Source: Paraburkholderia eburnea
GTDB taxonomy: Bacteria; Pseudomonadota; Gammaproteobacteria; Burkholderiales; Burkholderiaceae
DNA length: 64,000 bases
Direction: 5' to 3'
Assembly (NCBI RefSeq): GCF_002917095.1
Contig: NZ_PQGA01000001.1
Location: 868,001-932,000, forward strand
Made by a program: the position numbers and the translations under genes. The notes under the pieces were generated by a model, which worked only from the letters and a program-made list of their open reading frames with translations, was not told where the DNA came from and did no database searches. Positions 18,437-28,448 of this stretch are shown piece by piece (position 1 is the first letter of the stretch; each line of letters starts with the position of its first letter).

Positions 18437-19951
18437 TTGCAGTCCGACTATCTGGAATACGACGCCATCGGTCTCGCCGAACTCGTGCAGCGCCGCGACG
18501 TCAGCGCACGCGAACTGCTCGACGACGCGATCGCGCGCACCGAGGCCACGAATCCCGCGATCAACGCGGTCGTGCTCAAGGACTACGACGCGGCGCGCAA
18601 GCGCGCGCTGCGCATCGAGGCGGGCGGCGACGGTTTCGACGCCCTGGCGGCTGGGCCGCTCGCGGGCGTGCCGTTTCTTGTGAAGGATCTGGGCGCGGCG
18701 GTCGCCGGCCTGCGCATGACGTTCGGCAGCCGGCACTATCGCCATTACGTGCCGGCGGCCGACTCGCCCGTGATCGAGCGTATTCGCGCCGCGGGCCTCA
18801 ATATCTTCGGCAAGACCAGCGCGCCGGAACTCGGCCAGATGCCCTACACCGAGCCGGAACTGTTCGGCGCGTGCCGCAATCCGTGGAGCCTCGATCACAC
18901 GCCGGGCGGCTCCAGCGGCGGCGCGGCGGCGGCGGTCGCGGCCGGCATCGTGCCGCTCGCGCACGCTTCGGACGGCGGAGGCTCGATCCGCATTCCGGCT
19001 TCCTGCTGCGGGCTGTTCGGCATGAAGCCTACGCGCGGCAAGCAGCCGCCCTCCAAGGTGCCGCCCGCGCCGGGCGAACTCGGCGTCGATCTCGCCGTGT
19101 CGCGCAGCGTGCGCGACAGCGCGCTCATGCTCGACCTGTTCGCGGGCGACCCCGCGCTCGCGCCGGGCGCGCCGGGCACGTATCTGGCGGCGGCGCGCGA
19201 ACCGTTCGACGGCAGCAAGCCGCTCGCGATCGCCTATATCGCCGATCCGCTGTTCGCCGACGCGCTCTCGCCCGATGTGCGCAGCGCGCTCGACGACGCC
19301 GCCGCGCTCTTGACCTCGCTCGGCCACAATGTGGAGCCGGTGAAACTCGGCATCGATTTTTCGGCGGCGCGCGAAGCCTTTCTGATGCTGTGGTCGGTGG
19401 TCGCCGAGCAATACGTGCTCAATGCCGACACCATCACGGGCACAAAGCCGCGCCGCCAGGACTTCGAAGTCGCGACGTGGGCGATGGCGCATATCGGCCG
19501 CAAGCTCGGCGAGCGCGAATTGCCCGGCGCGCTCGCCGTGCAGCAGCGCATCACGGCGCAGCTCGCCGATCTGATGACGCGTTTCGACGTGATCCTGTGC
19601 GCGACGCTCGCGGGGCCGCCGGTGAAGATCGGCGAGCTCAAGCCGACGCAATCGGAGCGCATGCAGATGCGCGCCGTCACGGCGATGCCGGTGGAAACGC
19701 TGATGAGAAAAATGCTGACCGAAGCCTCGAACAAGGCATTCGCGTGGGCGGGCTGCACCGAACTGTTCAACCTGACCGGGCAACCGGCGATGACGGTGCC
19801 GCTTGCATGGAACGCGCGCGGCCTGCCGATCGGCGTGCAGTTCGCGGCGCGCGAGGGCAACGATGCGTTGCTGCTGCGCCTCGCCGCGCAACTGGAAGCG
19901 GCGCGCCCGTGGTTCGGCAAGCGCCCGCCGCTGCTGATGGCGCGCGTATGA
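18437..19951 (+). CDS. Amidase (amidase-signature family)
   Basis: A 504-residue enzyme with the Ser-cisSer-Lys triad of the amidase signature family. The lysine is in PFLVKDL, followed by [16 protein letters not shown] and the nucleophile region [15 protein letters not shown]. It hydrolyses an amide bond; the substrate is not predictable. TTG 18437 is chosen because AAGGAG at 18423-18428 sits eight bases before it; a GTG at 18428 would overlap the ribosome site. There is a short gap to a convergent HiPIP gene. Confidence 0.9.
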   Translation: MQSDYLEYDAIGLAELVQRRDVSARELLDDAIARTEATNPAINAVVLKDYDAARKRALRIEAGGDGFDALAAGPLAGVPFLVKDLGAAVAGLRMTFGSRHYRHYVPAADSPVIERIRAAGLNIFGKTSAPELGQMPYTEPELFGACRNPWSLDHTPGGSSGGAAAAVAAGIVPLAHASDGGGSIRIPASCCGLFGMKPTRGKQPPSKVPPAPGELGVDLAVSRSVRDSALMLDLFAGDPALAPGAPGTYLAAAREPFDGSKPLAIAYIADPLFADALSPDVRSALDDAAALLTSLGHNVEPVKLGIDFSAAREAFLMLWSVVAEQYVLNADTITGTKPRRQDFEVATWAMAHIGRKLGERELPGALAVQQRITAQLADLMTRFDVILCATLAGPPVKIGELKPTQSERMQMRAVTAMPVETLMRKMLTEASNKAFAWAGCTELFNLTGQPAMTVPLAWNARGLPIGVQFAAREGNDALLLRLAAQLEAARPWFGKRPPLLMARV

Positions 19952-19995
19952 GGTGAATCCGCGCGCCGGAGCTGGCTGTGATTTCAGCCTTCGGC

Positions 19996-20307
19996 TTAAG
20001 CCTTCTTGTTATAGGCGCTGCACCAGCCCTTGCCCGCGACCTGCTTGCCGCCGAACATCGGGCACGGTGCGAACGCGTCGGTGGCTTTGCCTTGATAGAA
20101 GGTGCAGTTGCTGCAATCCTGGCCGGCGGCGTACTTCGCGAACTTTGCCTTGTCGACCTTGGTGGCGTCGAGCTTGTAGCCGAGCGCCTGGGACGTGGGA
20201 TCGGATTCCGCGGCCTTCGGCGCGTCGGCGAAAGCCTGGCGCGACAGCGCAACGGTCGTGGCGACGCCAAGGCTCGTGATCAGAAAGCTGCGGCGGGACG
20301 ATTTCAT
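19996..20307 (-). CDS. High-potential iron-sulfur protein (HiPIP)
   Basis: The 103-residue precursor has a twin-arginine signal (SSRRSFLITSLG). The mature domain binds a 4Fe-4S cluster through Cys65, Cys68, Cys82 and Cys96 (QDCSNCTFYQG, APCPMFGG, GKGWCSAY). HiPIPs are periplasmic one-electron carriers to terminal oxidases or photosynthetic centres, and the Tat signal fits export of a folded cluster protein. No obvious redox partner gene is adjacent. Confidence 0.95.
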   Translation of the reverse strand: MKSSRRSFLITSLGVATTVALSRQAFADAPKAAESDPTSQALGYKLDATKVDKAKFAKYAAGQDCSNCTFYQGKATDAFAPCPMFGGKQVAGKGWCSAYNKKA

Positions 20308-20511
20308 GGGACGTACTCCAGTATTGTGGGCACACCGTTCTGACGACGGCGTGGCGTGAAGGATAGCAACGCAGCCGTGGCGCGTGCGCCCGAAATTCCG
20401 GAGATAAGGGAAGCGCATCTTGCGGGCGATGCGCTTTGAGCAGGGAAAAATGGGTCCGCTGCGGCAAGCGCGGCGGATTGACGCAAGTACTCGACCGCAG
20501 CGGCGCAGAGG

Positions 20512-21618
20512 TCAGGCCGCGCCCGCCATCTCGCACACGCGCTGCGCGATGGCGAGCGACGCGGTGAGCCCCGGCGATTCGATCCCGAACAGATTCACGA
20601 GTCCGCGCACGCCATGCGCGGCGCTGCCCTGGATCACGAAATCGGCGGCCGGTTCGCCCGGTCCCGAGAGCTTCGGGCGAATGCCCGCGTAGGCCGGTTG
20701 CAGCGCGCCGTCGGCCAGCCCCGGCCAGTAGCTGCGGATCTGCGAGTAGAAGGTTTCGGCGCGACGCGGATCGACGTCGTAGTCGATCGACTTGATCCAT
20801 TCAACGTCGGGACCAAAGCGCGCCTGGCCGCCCAGATCGAGGGTGAGATGCACGCCGAGGCCAGCCTCGTTGGGCATCGGATAGATGAGCCGCGAAAACG
20901 GCACGCGGCCCGACACGCTGAAGTAATTGCCGCGCGCGAGATAGAGCGGCGGGATATGACGCGCATCGAGTCCGCGAATGCGTTTGGCGAGCGCCGTCGC
21001 ATGCAGGCCCGCGCTGTTGATGAGGCAGGCCGCGCGGATCTCCGTGGGCGCGTCGCCGCCCGTGCGGATCAGGAAGCCATTGGCCGTCGCGTCGATCGAT
21101 TCGACCGGCGACTTGAGCGCGACCACCGCGCCGTCGCGTTCGGCGTCGCCTTGCAGCGCCAGCATCAGTTGATGGCTGTCGACGATGCCCGTCTGCGGCG
21201 AGTACACCGCCGCCACGCATTCGAGCGCCGGTTCCAGCGAAAGCGCTTCACTGGCGCTGATGCGCGTCAGGTCGAACACGCCGTTTTCCTTGCCGCGCGC
21301 AAGAATGCCATCCAGTTGCGCGATCTGCGCGGGCGCCGTCGCCACCAGCAGCTTGCCGCAGCGCGCGTGGGCGACGTTGCGTGAAGCGCAGTAGTCGTAA
21401 AGCATCTCGCGGCCGCGCACGCAAAGCGTCGCCTTGAGCGAGCCGCGCGGGTAATAGAGCCCCGCGTGGATGACCTCGCTATTGCGCGAACTGGTGCTGG
21501 TGCCGATGGCGTCGGCGGCCTCCAGCACGATCACTTCGCGTCCGCGCGCGGCCAGCGCACGCGCCACGGCGAGGCCAACCACGCCCGCGCCGATCACCAC
21601 ACATTCGATCTGATCCAT
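20512..21618 (-). CDS. FAD-dependent oxidoreductase, L-2-hydroxyglutarate oxidase-like
   Basis: A 368-residue flavoprotein of the DAO family. The N-terminal dinucleotide-binding motif is [32 protein letters not shown] is characteristic of L-2-hydroxyglutarate dehydrogenase/LhgO, and [14 protein letters not shown] lies near the C-terminus. It would oxidise L-2-hydroxyglutarate or a similar 2-hydroxy acid and pass electrons to quinone. LhgO is the best match by motif, but related oxidases share the fold. Confidence 0.85.
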   Translation of the reverse strand: MDQIECVVIGAGVVGLAVARALAARGREVIVLEAADAIGTSTSSRNSEVIHAGLYYPRGSLKATLCVRGREMLYDYCASRNVAHARCGKLLVATAPAQIAQLDGILARGKENGVFDLTRISASEALSLEPALECVAAVYSPQTGIVDSHQLMLALQGDAERDGAVVALKSPVESIDATANGFLIRTGGDAPTEIRAACLINSAGLHATALAKRIRGLDARHIPPLYLARGNYFSVSGRVPFSRLIYPMPNEAGLGVHLTLDLGGQARFGPDVEWIKSIDYDVDPRRAETFYSQIRSYWPGLADGALQPAYAGIRPKLSGPGEPAADFVIQGSAAHGVRGLVNLFGIESPGLTASLAIAQRVCEMAGAA

Positions 21619-21902
21619 GTTGCTGCGCCCGCCTCCGGCGAATGCGGCGGCGTTGCGGGTGCTCCGCGCGCCGCCTGCGTCTATGCGTTGGGCGCGGCGC
21701 TGTGCGTGAATTCGCGTTTCGAGTCGCGTATCCAGTCAGAGCGATGACAGCGCCGCCTCACGAAAATTGTACGCCGTGGGCGGCGGCGCTTCCGAAGGCG
21801 CTTCGCAAGCGAAGGCGCGCTGGCGTACATGCGGCGTCGTAAAGCGATGGGGATCGGTCAAAGCGGTTTCGGCGGGTGCTTCAGCGGGCCTGCTTCAGTG
21901 GC

Positions 21903-22142
21903 TTAACGGGCGTGCGGCGTCGCGATCTGCACGCGCGGCACCGTGTAGCCGCCGGTCGCGAACTGCTGCGGGTAATCCGGGGCGTTCGGGTTCTGCATTT
22001 CGCCGCTGGCGCGCGCCTGGGCGAGTTCGGCCTTCACTTCGGCGCGGGTTTTGGACAGATTGGCCGACGCAAAAGCGGGCGCGGCGGCGAAGGCGGTAGC
22101 GGCAGCAAGAACGAGTGCGGCGAGCGAGACAGTCTTTTTCAT
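21903..22142 (-). CDS. DUF4148 exported protein
   Basis: A 79-residue protein with a signal peptide ending APAFA. The family core follows: LSKTRAEVKAELAQARASGEM and PNAPDYPQQF. It is a shorter paralogue of the protein at 1333-1650. Its function is unknown. Confidence 0.8.
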   Translation of the reverse strand: MKKTVSLAALVLAAATAFAAAPAFASANLSKTRAEVKAELAQARASGEMQNPNAPDYPQQFATGGYTVPRVQIATPHAR

Positions 22143-22526
22143 GACGAATCCTTGAGCGGTGACATTCAGTAACCCGCGGTAACCCACGGGGCGTCGGCGC
22201 GAGCAAATCTGGCCATGCCTGCCGGCATTCGCGCTGGGCGATGAATCGCAGTGAGTTCAGTGTAAACACCTACTATCGATTAATCGCCCTGATAAACAAC
22301 AAGTCACTGTTGCCGCAATGACAACAATCTGACTGATTGGAGCGAAGCGAAATGCACCATCGTTGCGCATGTATCGCAAATGTCGAGATGCGCTCTGATT
22401 GAACCGCGCGCACCTCGCCCCCGTCTGCAATGGCCTGTTGCGGTCCGGCGTTTGCGAACCCGGTATAGGATCGAAGGTCAAAAACCAACACCGTCGCCCG
22501 ACGCGGCGCGTGCATGGAGCCTGGAT
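22143..22526. other. Intergenic region between divergent genes
   Basis: About 380 bases, AT-rich near 22260-22340, separate the DUF4148 gene from a rightward exported-protein gene. I see no further gene here. Confidence 0.45.
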
Positions 22527-23186
22527 ATGACGTTGTGGAACCCGCTGAAGCCTTGTCTCGCCACCTCGCTTGCCGCCGCGCTGTGCGCCGCCGGCCTGCT
22601 GGCCGCGAACGCGCATGCCCAGGGCACGCCGGCCACACCGGCGTCGGCGCCCAGCGGATTCGCCGACGCGGCCGCCAGCGCGGCGCTCGCGAAGGCAGCT
22701 TCGCAGGCGGCGGCGCAACCGGCATCGGCAGGCGTCGCGCTCACGCCCGACGGCACGCCGCCCGTCGTCCAGTGGACCTTGCAGGTGATGCGTGACGGGC
22801 AGCAGATCGATTCGTTCGATGGCGCCACGACGGTCGGCCAGGCCCGTACCGACACGCACCACAAAGTCGTCACGCACAACGTCGGCTGCAAGGATCAGCC
22901 TGCCGGCAGCATCGACCTGCAACGCACCATCACCGTGTCGCCCTTGCAGGCGAACGCCAGTGCGGCGCTGCTGCAGATCGACGCTCAGGAAACGCTTGAA
23001 AACCCCGCTGCGCCCAAAACCACCGACGGCTGCAAGCTCCCGCCGCAGCCGCGTCAGATCGGCGCGAGCCATCCGGGCTTGAACGTGCCGGCGGGCCAGT
23101 GGGTGAACTGGACCATCGTGGACAAGGACCCGACCATCGTCTACCGCGTGCGCGCCAGCCTCGCGCCGCCGTCGGCGCAGCCTTGA
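22527..23186 (+). CDS. Exported hypothetical protein
   Basis: The 219-residue precursor has a signal peptide (residues 1-31, ending NAHAQG) and an Ala/Pro-rich linker to about residue 70. A probable beta-rich domain of about 140 residues follows, with two cysteines (HNVGCKD, DGCKLP) that may form a disulfide. The site GGAGCC precedes the ATG. I do not recognise a family. It lies directly before an EEP nuclease gene in the same direction. Confidence 0.75.
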   Translation: MTLWNPLKPCLATSLAAALCAAGLLAANAHAQGTPATPASAPSGFADAAASAALAKAASQAAAQPASAGVALTPDGTPPVVQWTLQVMRDGQQIDSFDGATTVGQARTDTHHKVVTHNVGCKDQPAGSIDLQRTITVSPLQANASAALLQIDAQETLENPAAPKTTDGCKLPPQPRQIGASHPGLNVPAGQWVNWTIVDKDPTIVYRVRASLAPPSAQP

Positions 23187-23250
23187 TCGGCGCCTGGCAG
23201 CGCGCACCGATGTCCGCTCGAAACCGTCGTAAGAACCCGTCGTAACCAGC

Positions 23251-24078
23251 ATGCGAAATTTCGAACAACCTCTGATCGACGTCGATCCGGCTCATGATCC
23301 GATTCATGATCCGGCTCACAAGCGGGACTTCGTCGCGGTGAGCTGGAACCTGCACAAGGGCCGCTCGCCGCTTGGCTTTCAGGCCTGGGATGCGATGCGC
23401 CGCTGGGTGCAGTCCACCCACGCCGATGCCTGGTTTCTGCAGGAAGCGATGGCGCGGCGCATGCCGCAGCCTTTGCTGTCCACCGCGTTCGGCGCGCCGC
23501 TCGGCGATCCGCTCGAAGATGTCTGGCAGTGCCAGGCAAGCGAGATCGCCCATGCGCTCGACCTGCAGATCGCCCTCGGACCGAATGTGTTCAAGCCGTC
23601 GTGGCGGCACGGCAACGCGATCCTCTCGCCGCATCCGCTCGATCTGGGCGGACGCTGGGACATCTCGGCGCACCGCTTCGAGCGGCGCGGGCTGCTGGTT
23701 GCGCGCGCAAGCGTCGCGGGCCAGTCGGTCACGCTGCTGTGCGCGCACCTCGCGCTCACGCGCAGCGCGCGCATGCGGCAGATGACGTGGATCGCGCACT
23801 GGATCGCCAAGGAAGCGCCCGATGGCCCGCTCGTGCTCGCGGGCGATTTCAACGACTGGCGCAACGATTCGGTGCCGCTGTTCGCGGAGCACGGCCTGCA
23901 GGAAGTCGCGACGCTGCTCGGCGAGCCGGCGCGCACGTTCCCGGCGTTCTCGCCGGCGCTCGCGCTCGACAAGATGTTCGTGCGCGGCATCAAGCCCATC
24001 GAATTGATCCAGCCCGCGCAGGAAACCGCGTGGCTCTCGGATCACCTGCCGTATATGGCGCGGCTGCGGATCGAATGA
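23251..24078 (+). CDS. Endonuclease/exonuclease/phosphatase family protein
   Basis: A 275-residue protein of the DNase I-like fold. It has SWNLHKGRSPLG at the start, QEA for the metal-binding Glu, LCAHLAL, LAGDFNDWRND and the terminal SDHLPY (catalytic His). This fold covers nucleases, phosphatases and lipid phosphodiesterases; the YbhP subgroup is the nearest by pattern. The N-terminus carries a small in-frame duplication (DPAHDPIHDPAH). Confidence 0.85.
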   Translation: MRNFEQPLIDVDPAHDPIHDPAHKRDFVAVSWNLHKGRSPLGFQAWDAMRRWVQSTHADAWFLQEAMARRMPQPLLSTAFGAPLGDPLEDVWQCQASEIAHALDLQIALGPNVFKPSWRHGNAILSPHPLDLGGRWDISAHRFERRGLLVARASVAGQSVTLLCAHLALTRSARMRQMTWIAHWIAKEAPDGPLVLAGDFNDWRNDSVPLFAEHGLQEVATLLGEPARTFPAFSPALALDKMFVRGIKPIELIQPAQETAWLSDHLPYMARLRIE

Positions 24079-24263
24079 TGCGCGCAACGAATAGACGTGC
24101 TGACCAATAGACATGCCGACGCGTGCGTGCAACGCCGCGCCGACAACACCAACAGGACAACGATGTAATCGCGCGCGACGCGCTACCATGTCGCGTCGCG
24201 CGCCGTGGTAGCGCGCCGCTGCGCTTTTGCTGTCCTTTTGCTGCTCCCTTGCCGCCCGCCGCC

Positions 24264-24917
24264 ATGCACCCTCTCGTCACGCTGCTCCAGATCGCCGTCG
24301 TCTACCTGTTCGCGCTCATCAGTCCGGGGCCGAACTTCTTCATGGTGACGCAGCTTTCGCTCGCGGGTCGCCGTGGTTTGGGCATCGCCTCGGCATTCGG
24401 AGTCGGCGCGGGTTCGACGCTCTGGGCCGCGCTCGCCATGCTCGGCTTCGCCGCCGTGCTGCAGAAAATCGACTGGCTTTATCAGGGCGTACGCGTGGCG
24501 GGCGCGCTTTATCTGCTGTGGTTCGGCCTCAAGCTGTTGCGCTCGGGCGTGCGCAAGGCGCCGGCCGAAACGATTGCGGCGCCGGACGTGCCGCTCGCAC
24601 CGCTGCCGCCGCCCGATCGCCGCACCTGGTTGCGCACGTGGCGCGCGGGCTTTCTCACCTGCCTGACCAACCCGAAGTCGTGCGTGTTCTGGACCAGCGT
24701 GTTCGCGGCGATGTTTCCCGCGCATCCGCCGACATGGTTCTACGGCGCGGCGCTCGCGCTGGTGGCGTCGATGTCGTTCGGCTGGCACGCGAGCCTCGCG
24801 CTGCTGTTCGCCGATCACCGCACGCAGCGCGGCTACAAGCGCCTGCGCCGCCCCATCGACGCGTTCTGCGGCACGGCGCTGATCGGACTCGCGGCCAGGC
24901 TCGCCGCCGATCGCTGA
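24264..24917 (+). CDS. LysE/RhtB family amino-acid exporter
   Basis: A 217-residue inner-membrane protein with about six helices. The first segment, VVYLFALISPGPNFFMVTQLSLAG, carries the family signature SPGPN. LysE/RhtB proteins export amino acids such as lysine, threonine or homoserine lactone using the proton gradient. The substrate cannot be inferred because no regulator gene is adjacent. Confidence 0.9.
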   Translation: MHPLVTLLQIAVVYLFALISPGPNFFMVTQLSLAGRRGLGIASAFGVGAGSTLWAALAMLGFAAVLQKIDWLYQGVRVAGALYLLWFGLKLLRSGVRKAPAETIAAPDVPLAPLPPPDRRTWLRTWRAGFLTCLTNPKSCVFWTSVFAAMFPAHPPTWFYGAALALVASMSFGWHASLALLFADHRTQRGYKRLRRPIDAFCGTALIGLAARLAADR

Positions 24918-25537
24918 AGCCGCGCCCGCGCATGAGCGTCGCTGACGCAGCGAAAGCGGCAATAAAACGCCGCACAAGCCTTGCCGCGGTTGTCTCGCAG
25001 TTGCCTCGTAGCTGCCTTGTCAGCAGGGTCTATGCTGCGATCCGACAGACGTTCCGGTATCATCCAGGTCGAACAATCGCAGCAAATCGCGGGCGTGCGC
25101 CGCTATTCGGGTGTCGATCCGATAACGAACGCACGCCGTTTGCGGCCAGCGCGCCCTGTCACGGCGCCGCCTCCCAAGCCGACGCCAGCGATCCCCGTCA
25201 CGCCCCGCGTGCGGATGCCAGCAAAACGCCCAGCCAAAGGCGTGGCCCTCTTCCCCTTTCGACGCGACGGCGCCCACGAGGCGCGCTCGCGTTAAAATGG
25301 CGGATTGCGCCTCGTTCGCCATTGCGCGGCTGGCCGGCGGCCATTGGGTACCAGCGGGGTAACAGCGCGGTAACAACGGGCGCTACAGGCAGCGGGTAGA
25401 CAGCGAAGGCGCACTGCGGCATCCCGCGGTGCAAGCCGCGCGCGCCGCGCATCGTCAAGACCGCGTCCGTCATGCCTTGCATGCGCGGCCGGAAGGAACG
25501 CCCCGTTTGGCGGACCTTGTTTGCACCTTCAGGAACC
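24918..25537. other. Intergenic region upstream of fpr
   Basis: About 620 bases without a supported gene. Possible -10 elements such as TTAAAAT near 25290 may belong to the reductase promoter. I see no other structure of note. Confidence 0.45.
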
Positions 25538-26308
25538 ATGAGCAAATTCACCGAAGAAACCGTTCTGAGCGTCCACCACTGGACCGACACGCTTTTCAGC
25601 TTCACGTGCACGCGCGACCAGGCCCTGCGTTTTGACAACGGCCAGTTCACCATGGTCGGCCTCGAAGTGGACGGCAAGCCGCTGATGCGCGCGTACTCGC
25701 TCGCGAGCGCGAACTACGAAGAGCATCTCGAATTCCTCAGCATCAAGGTGCCGGACGGCCCGCTCACGTCGCGTCTGCAGCACTTGAAGGTCGGCGACAA
25801 GGTTCTGATCGGCAAGAAGCCGGTCGGTACGCTGGTCGCGGACAACCTGCTGCCCGGCAAGGTCCTGTGGATGCTGTCGACCGGCACGGGCCTCGCCCCG
25901 TTCATGTCGATCATCAAGGACCCGGATATTTACGACCGCTTCGACAAGATCGTCCTGACGCACACCTGCCGTTTCGTCGATGAACTCGCGTACAAGGAAT
26001 TCATCACCGAAGAGCTGCGCGAGCACGAATACCTCGGCGAGATCGTGCGCGAGAAGCTGGTCTACTACCCGACCGTCACGCGCGAAGTGTTCGACAACCG
26101 GGGCCGCATCACCGAACTGATCGACACCGGCAAGCTGTTCGCGGACCTCGACCTGCCGGCGTTCACGCCCGAGCGCGACCGCATCATGCTGTGCGGCAGC
26201 ACGCACATGCTGCGCGACACGGTCGAGCTGCTCGAAAAAGCCGGCCTCAAGGAAGGCAGCAACAACGAGCCGGGTCATTACGTGATCGAAAAGGCTTTCG
26301 TGGGCTAA
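25538..26308 (+). CDS. fpr: Ferredoxin-NADP+ reductase
   Basis: A 256-residue FAD enzyme that exchanges electrons between NADPH and ferredoxin or flavodoxin. It has MRAYSLASANYEEHLEF (FAD-binding RxYS), WMLSTGTGLAPFMSI (NADP pyrophosphate), MLCGSTHM, and a C-terminus ending in VIEKAFVG. This is the bacterial subclass I type reductase. The start at 25538 has AGGAA upstream. A strong terminator follows at 26363-26396. Confidence 0.93.
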   Translation: MSKFTEETVLSVHHWTDTLFSFTCTRDQALRFDNGQFTMVGLEVDGKPLMRAYSLASANYEEHLEFLSIKVPDGPLTSRLQHLKVGDKVLIGKKPVGTLVADNLLPGKVLWMLSTGTGLAPFMSIIKDPDIYDRFDKIVLTHTCRFVDELAYKEFITEELREHEYLGEIVREKLVYYPTVTREVFDNRGRITELIDTGKLFADLDLPAFTPERDRIMLCGSTHMLRDTVELLEKAGLKEGSNNEPGHYVIEKAFVG

Positions 26309-26763
26309 TTCACGATTAAGTCAGACCACCGACTTACAGCCAGTTTTCGGCCAAAGCCGATTCAAAAACCGGAGCCATGCGCTCCGGTTTTTTTTCGCGG
26401 CTTGCACGCCACAACCGCGCATGAAATGATGCCCAGCGGTTACATTTTTCGCGGAATTAGCGTAACTTCCGTGTCAGATTTTTTCCTACAAGAATGCGAA
26501 GAGCCGACTTCATGCAGGCTCTCAAGGTTGTGCCGCTAAGCCTTGTCCTGACTGAAGGTTTTCTTCTATTGGGATATTATCGCGGCGCAACATAGACCAA
26601 GCCGGTACGTCTGGCGGTATCAGCGCCAGATTGTTACCGTATGTAAATTTCGTTACGCTGCGCCGTGCCGTGAGAACCACGCCGGCTCTCGCCCGCTGGC
26701 TTTAACGGCGCAGGCGGAAAATCAGCAAGGTACCGGTTCCTTAAGGGAATTCACGGGGGATTG
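26309..26763. other. Intergenic region upstream of the two-component operon
   Basis: About 455 bases containing the fpr terminator and an AT-rich stretch (26440-26660) likely to hold the promoter of the kinase gene. No gene is supported. Confidence 0.45.
26363..26396 (+). terminator. Terminator of fpr
   Basis: AAAAACCGGAGC-CATG-CGCTCCGGTTTTTTTT is a strong stem with a long T run. Confidence 0.92.
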
Positions 26764-27795
26764 ATGGATACGTCGATTTTCGGCGGGTTCGACGCGCGAG
26801 CGCCTCGCGCGGACGCGCCCGGCACGCGCGCCGCGCATGCGGCCGGCGGCCTTTCCTTCCTCGCCGACGCCGAAGGGGCGCGTGCGGCACTCGACGCCAT
26901 CGCGCGCGTGCAGCGGCAGATCGTCGCGGCGGGCGCCGCACGAATCCACGCCGACGAAGCCGCGCGCCGCCGTCTCGCGCGCGAGCTGCATGACAGCGTC
27001 GGCGCCGAACTCGCCGCGACGCGCTTCGCGCTGGCGAACGTGCACACCTGGCTGCCCGCCGATGCACCGCCGCAATGCGCCCAGGCGCTTGAGCTGGTGA
27101 CGCGCTCGCTCGACGCCGCCGCCGAGGCCGTGCGTCATGTGCTCGACGGCCTGCATGCCCCCGAACTCGACGAAGGCCTCGCGACGGCGCTGGCGAACTG
27201 GACGCGCGGCTTTGGCGCGCGCACGGGTCTCGCCGCCACGTTCATCGCTCGGACATCCACCGGCGCGCACGATGCGGCCAACGCTGGCTTCACGGCCGAC
27301 GACCGCGCGCGTTTCGAACGCCTGCCCGCCGAAGCCGGTCTCGCCGTGTTCCGTGTTGCGCAGGAAGCGCTCACTAACGTCGCGCGCCACGCCCAGGCGT
27401 CGCGCGTCGAAGTGCGCCTGACCAGCACGGCGCATGAACTCGTGCTGAGCGTGATCGACGATGGCGTGGGCCTGTCGCGCGAAGCGACGCGCCGCGCCGG
27501 GAGACAGGGCGGGACACAGGGCGAGAAACAGGGCGGCCAACCGCACGACGAAAGCACACAGCCATCAGCGGACGACGGCATCGACCGCCGCAGCGCCTAC
27601 GGCATCGCCGGTATGCGCGAGCGCTGCGCCGCGTTTGGCGGCTCGCTGCGCATGGCGGCCAATCCGGCGAGCGCGGGCGCAACGGCCGGCACAAGCTCCG
27701 GCACGCTCGTCGAGGCGCGCTTTTGCTGGGAAACGCTGCTCTCGCGCACGCCCGCCGACCTCGCTGCAAATCTCGTGAAAGGCGTTCACTCATGA
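26764..27795 (+). CDS. Cytosolic histidine kinase (HisKA_3, NarX/DegS type) without sensor domain
   Basis: A 343-residue kinase with the HisKA_3 dimerisation motif RRRLARELHDSVGAELAATR (His76 is the phosphate acceptor). The ATPase domain has FRVAQEALTNVARHA (N box) and VIDDGVGLS (G box). A Gly/Gln-rich insertion of about 40 residues follows before YGIAGMRERC. There is no membrane segment and no PAS, GAF or HAMP region. The 60 residues before the His box are the only candidate input region. Its stop overlaps the regulator start by four bases (ATGA), so the two are coupled. Confidence 0.9.
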   Translation: MDTSIFGGFDARAPRADAPGTRAAHAAGGLSFLADAEGARAALDAIARVQRQIVAAGAARIHADEAARRRLARELHDSVGAELAATRFALANVHTWLPADAPPQCAQALELVTRSLDAAAEAVRHVLDGLHAPELDEGLATALANWTRGFGARTGLAATFIARTSTGAHDAANAGFTADDRARFERLPAEAGLAVFRVAQEALTNVARHAQASRVEVRLTSTAHELVLSVIDDGVGLSREATRRAGRQGGTQGEKQGGQPHDESTQPSADDGIDRRSAYGIAGMRERCAAFGGSLRMAANPASAGATAGTSSGTLVEARFCWETLLSRTPADLAANLVKGVHS

Positions 27796-28448
27796 CCCTG
27801 CGCATCCTGCTCGTCGACGATCATGCCGTGGTGCGTCAGGGTGTGCGCCAGTTGCTGCTCGACCGCGGCATCGCCAGCGAAGTGATCGAGGCGCAAACCG
27901 GCGCGGAAGCGCTCACCGCCGTCGCCAAACACACCTGCGACGTGGTGCTGCTCGACATCTCCCTGCCGGACATGAGCGGCATCGAAGTGCTCAAGCGCGC
28001 GAAGAAGAAAGCGCCGCGCGTGCCGGTGCTGATGTTCTCGATGTATCGCGAGGATCAGTACGCCGTGCGCGCGCTCAAGGCCGGCGCGTCGGGCTATCTC
28101 TCGAAGACGGTGGACGCCGCGCAGATGACCGCGGCGATCCAGCAGGTCGCGAGCGGCCGCAAGTACGTCAGCCCGGCGATGGCCGAAGCGCTCGCCGACT
28201 ACGTGCTGATCGACGGCGAGCAACTGCCGCACGAAAAGCTCTCCGACCGCGAGTATCAGACGCTCTGTATGCTGGCCTCGGGCAAGCGCCTGACCGATAT
28301 CGCGCATACGCTTTCGCTGTCGGTCAAGACGGTGAGCGTGTACCGCACGCGCCTGCTCGAAAAGATGAAGCTCGCCAACAACGCCGAACTGACCTTCTAC
28401 GTCATGAGCAACCAGCTCATTGACCTCTCCCCCGCGCCCACGGTCTGA
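27792..28448 (+). CDS. NarL/LuxR family response regulator
   Basis: A 218-residue regulator. The receiver domain has the acidic pair in LVDDH, phospho-acceptor Asp55 in VVLLDISLPDMSG, and Lys in GYLSKTV. The C-terminal LuxR helix-turn-helix is LSDREYQTLCMLASGKRLTDIAHTLSLSVKTVSVYR. It overlaps the kinase gene and is its presumed partner. The signal and targets are unknown. Confidence 0.93.
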   Translation: MTLRILLVDDHAVVRQGVRQLLLDRGIASEVIEAQTGAEALTAVAKHTCDVVLLDISLPDMSGIEVLKRAKKKAPRVPVLMFSMYREDQYAVRALKAGASGYLSKTVDAAQMTAAIQQVASGRKYVSPAMAEALADYVLIDGEQLPHEKLSDREYQTLCMLASGKRLTDIAHTLSLSVKTVSVYRTRLLEKMKLANNAELTFYVMSNQLIDLSPAPTV

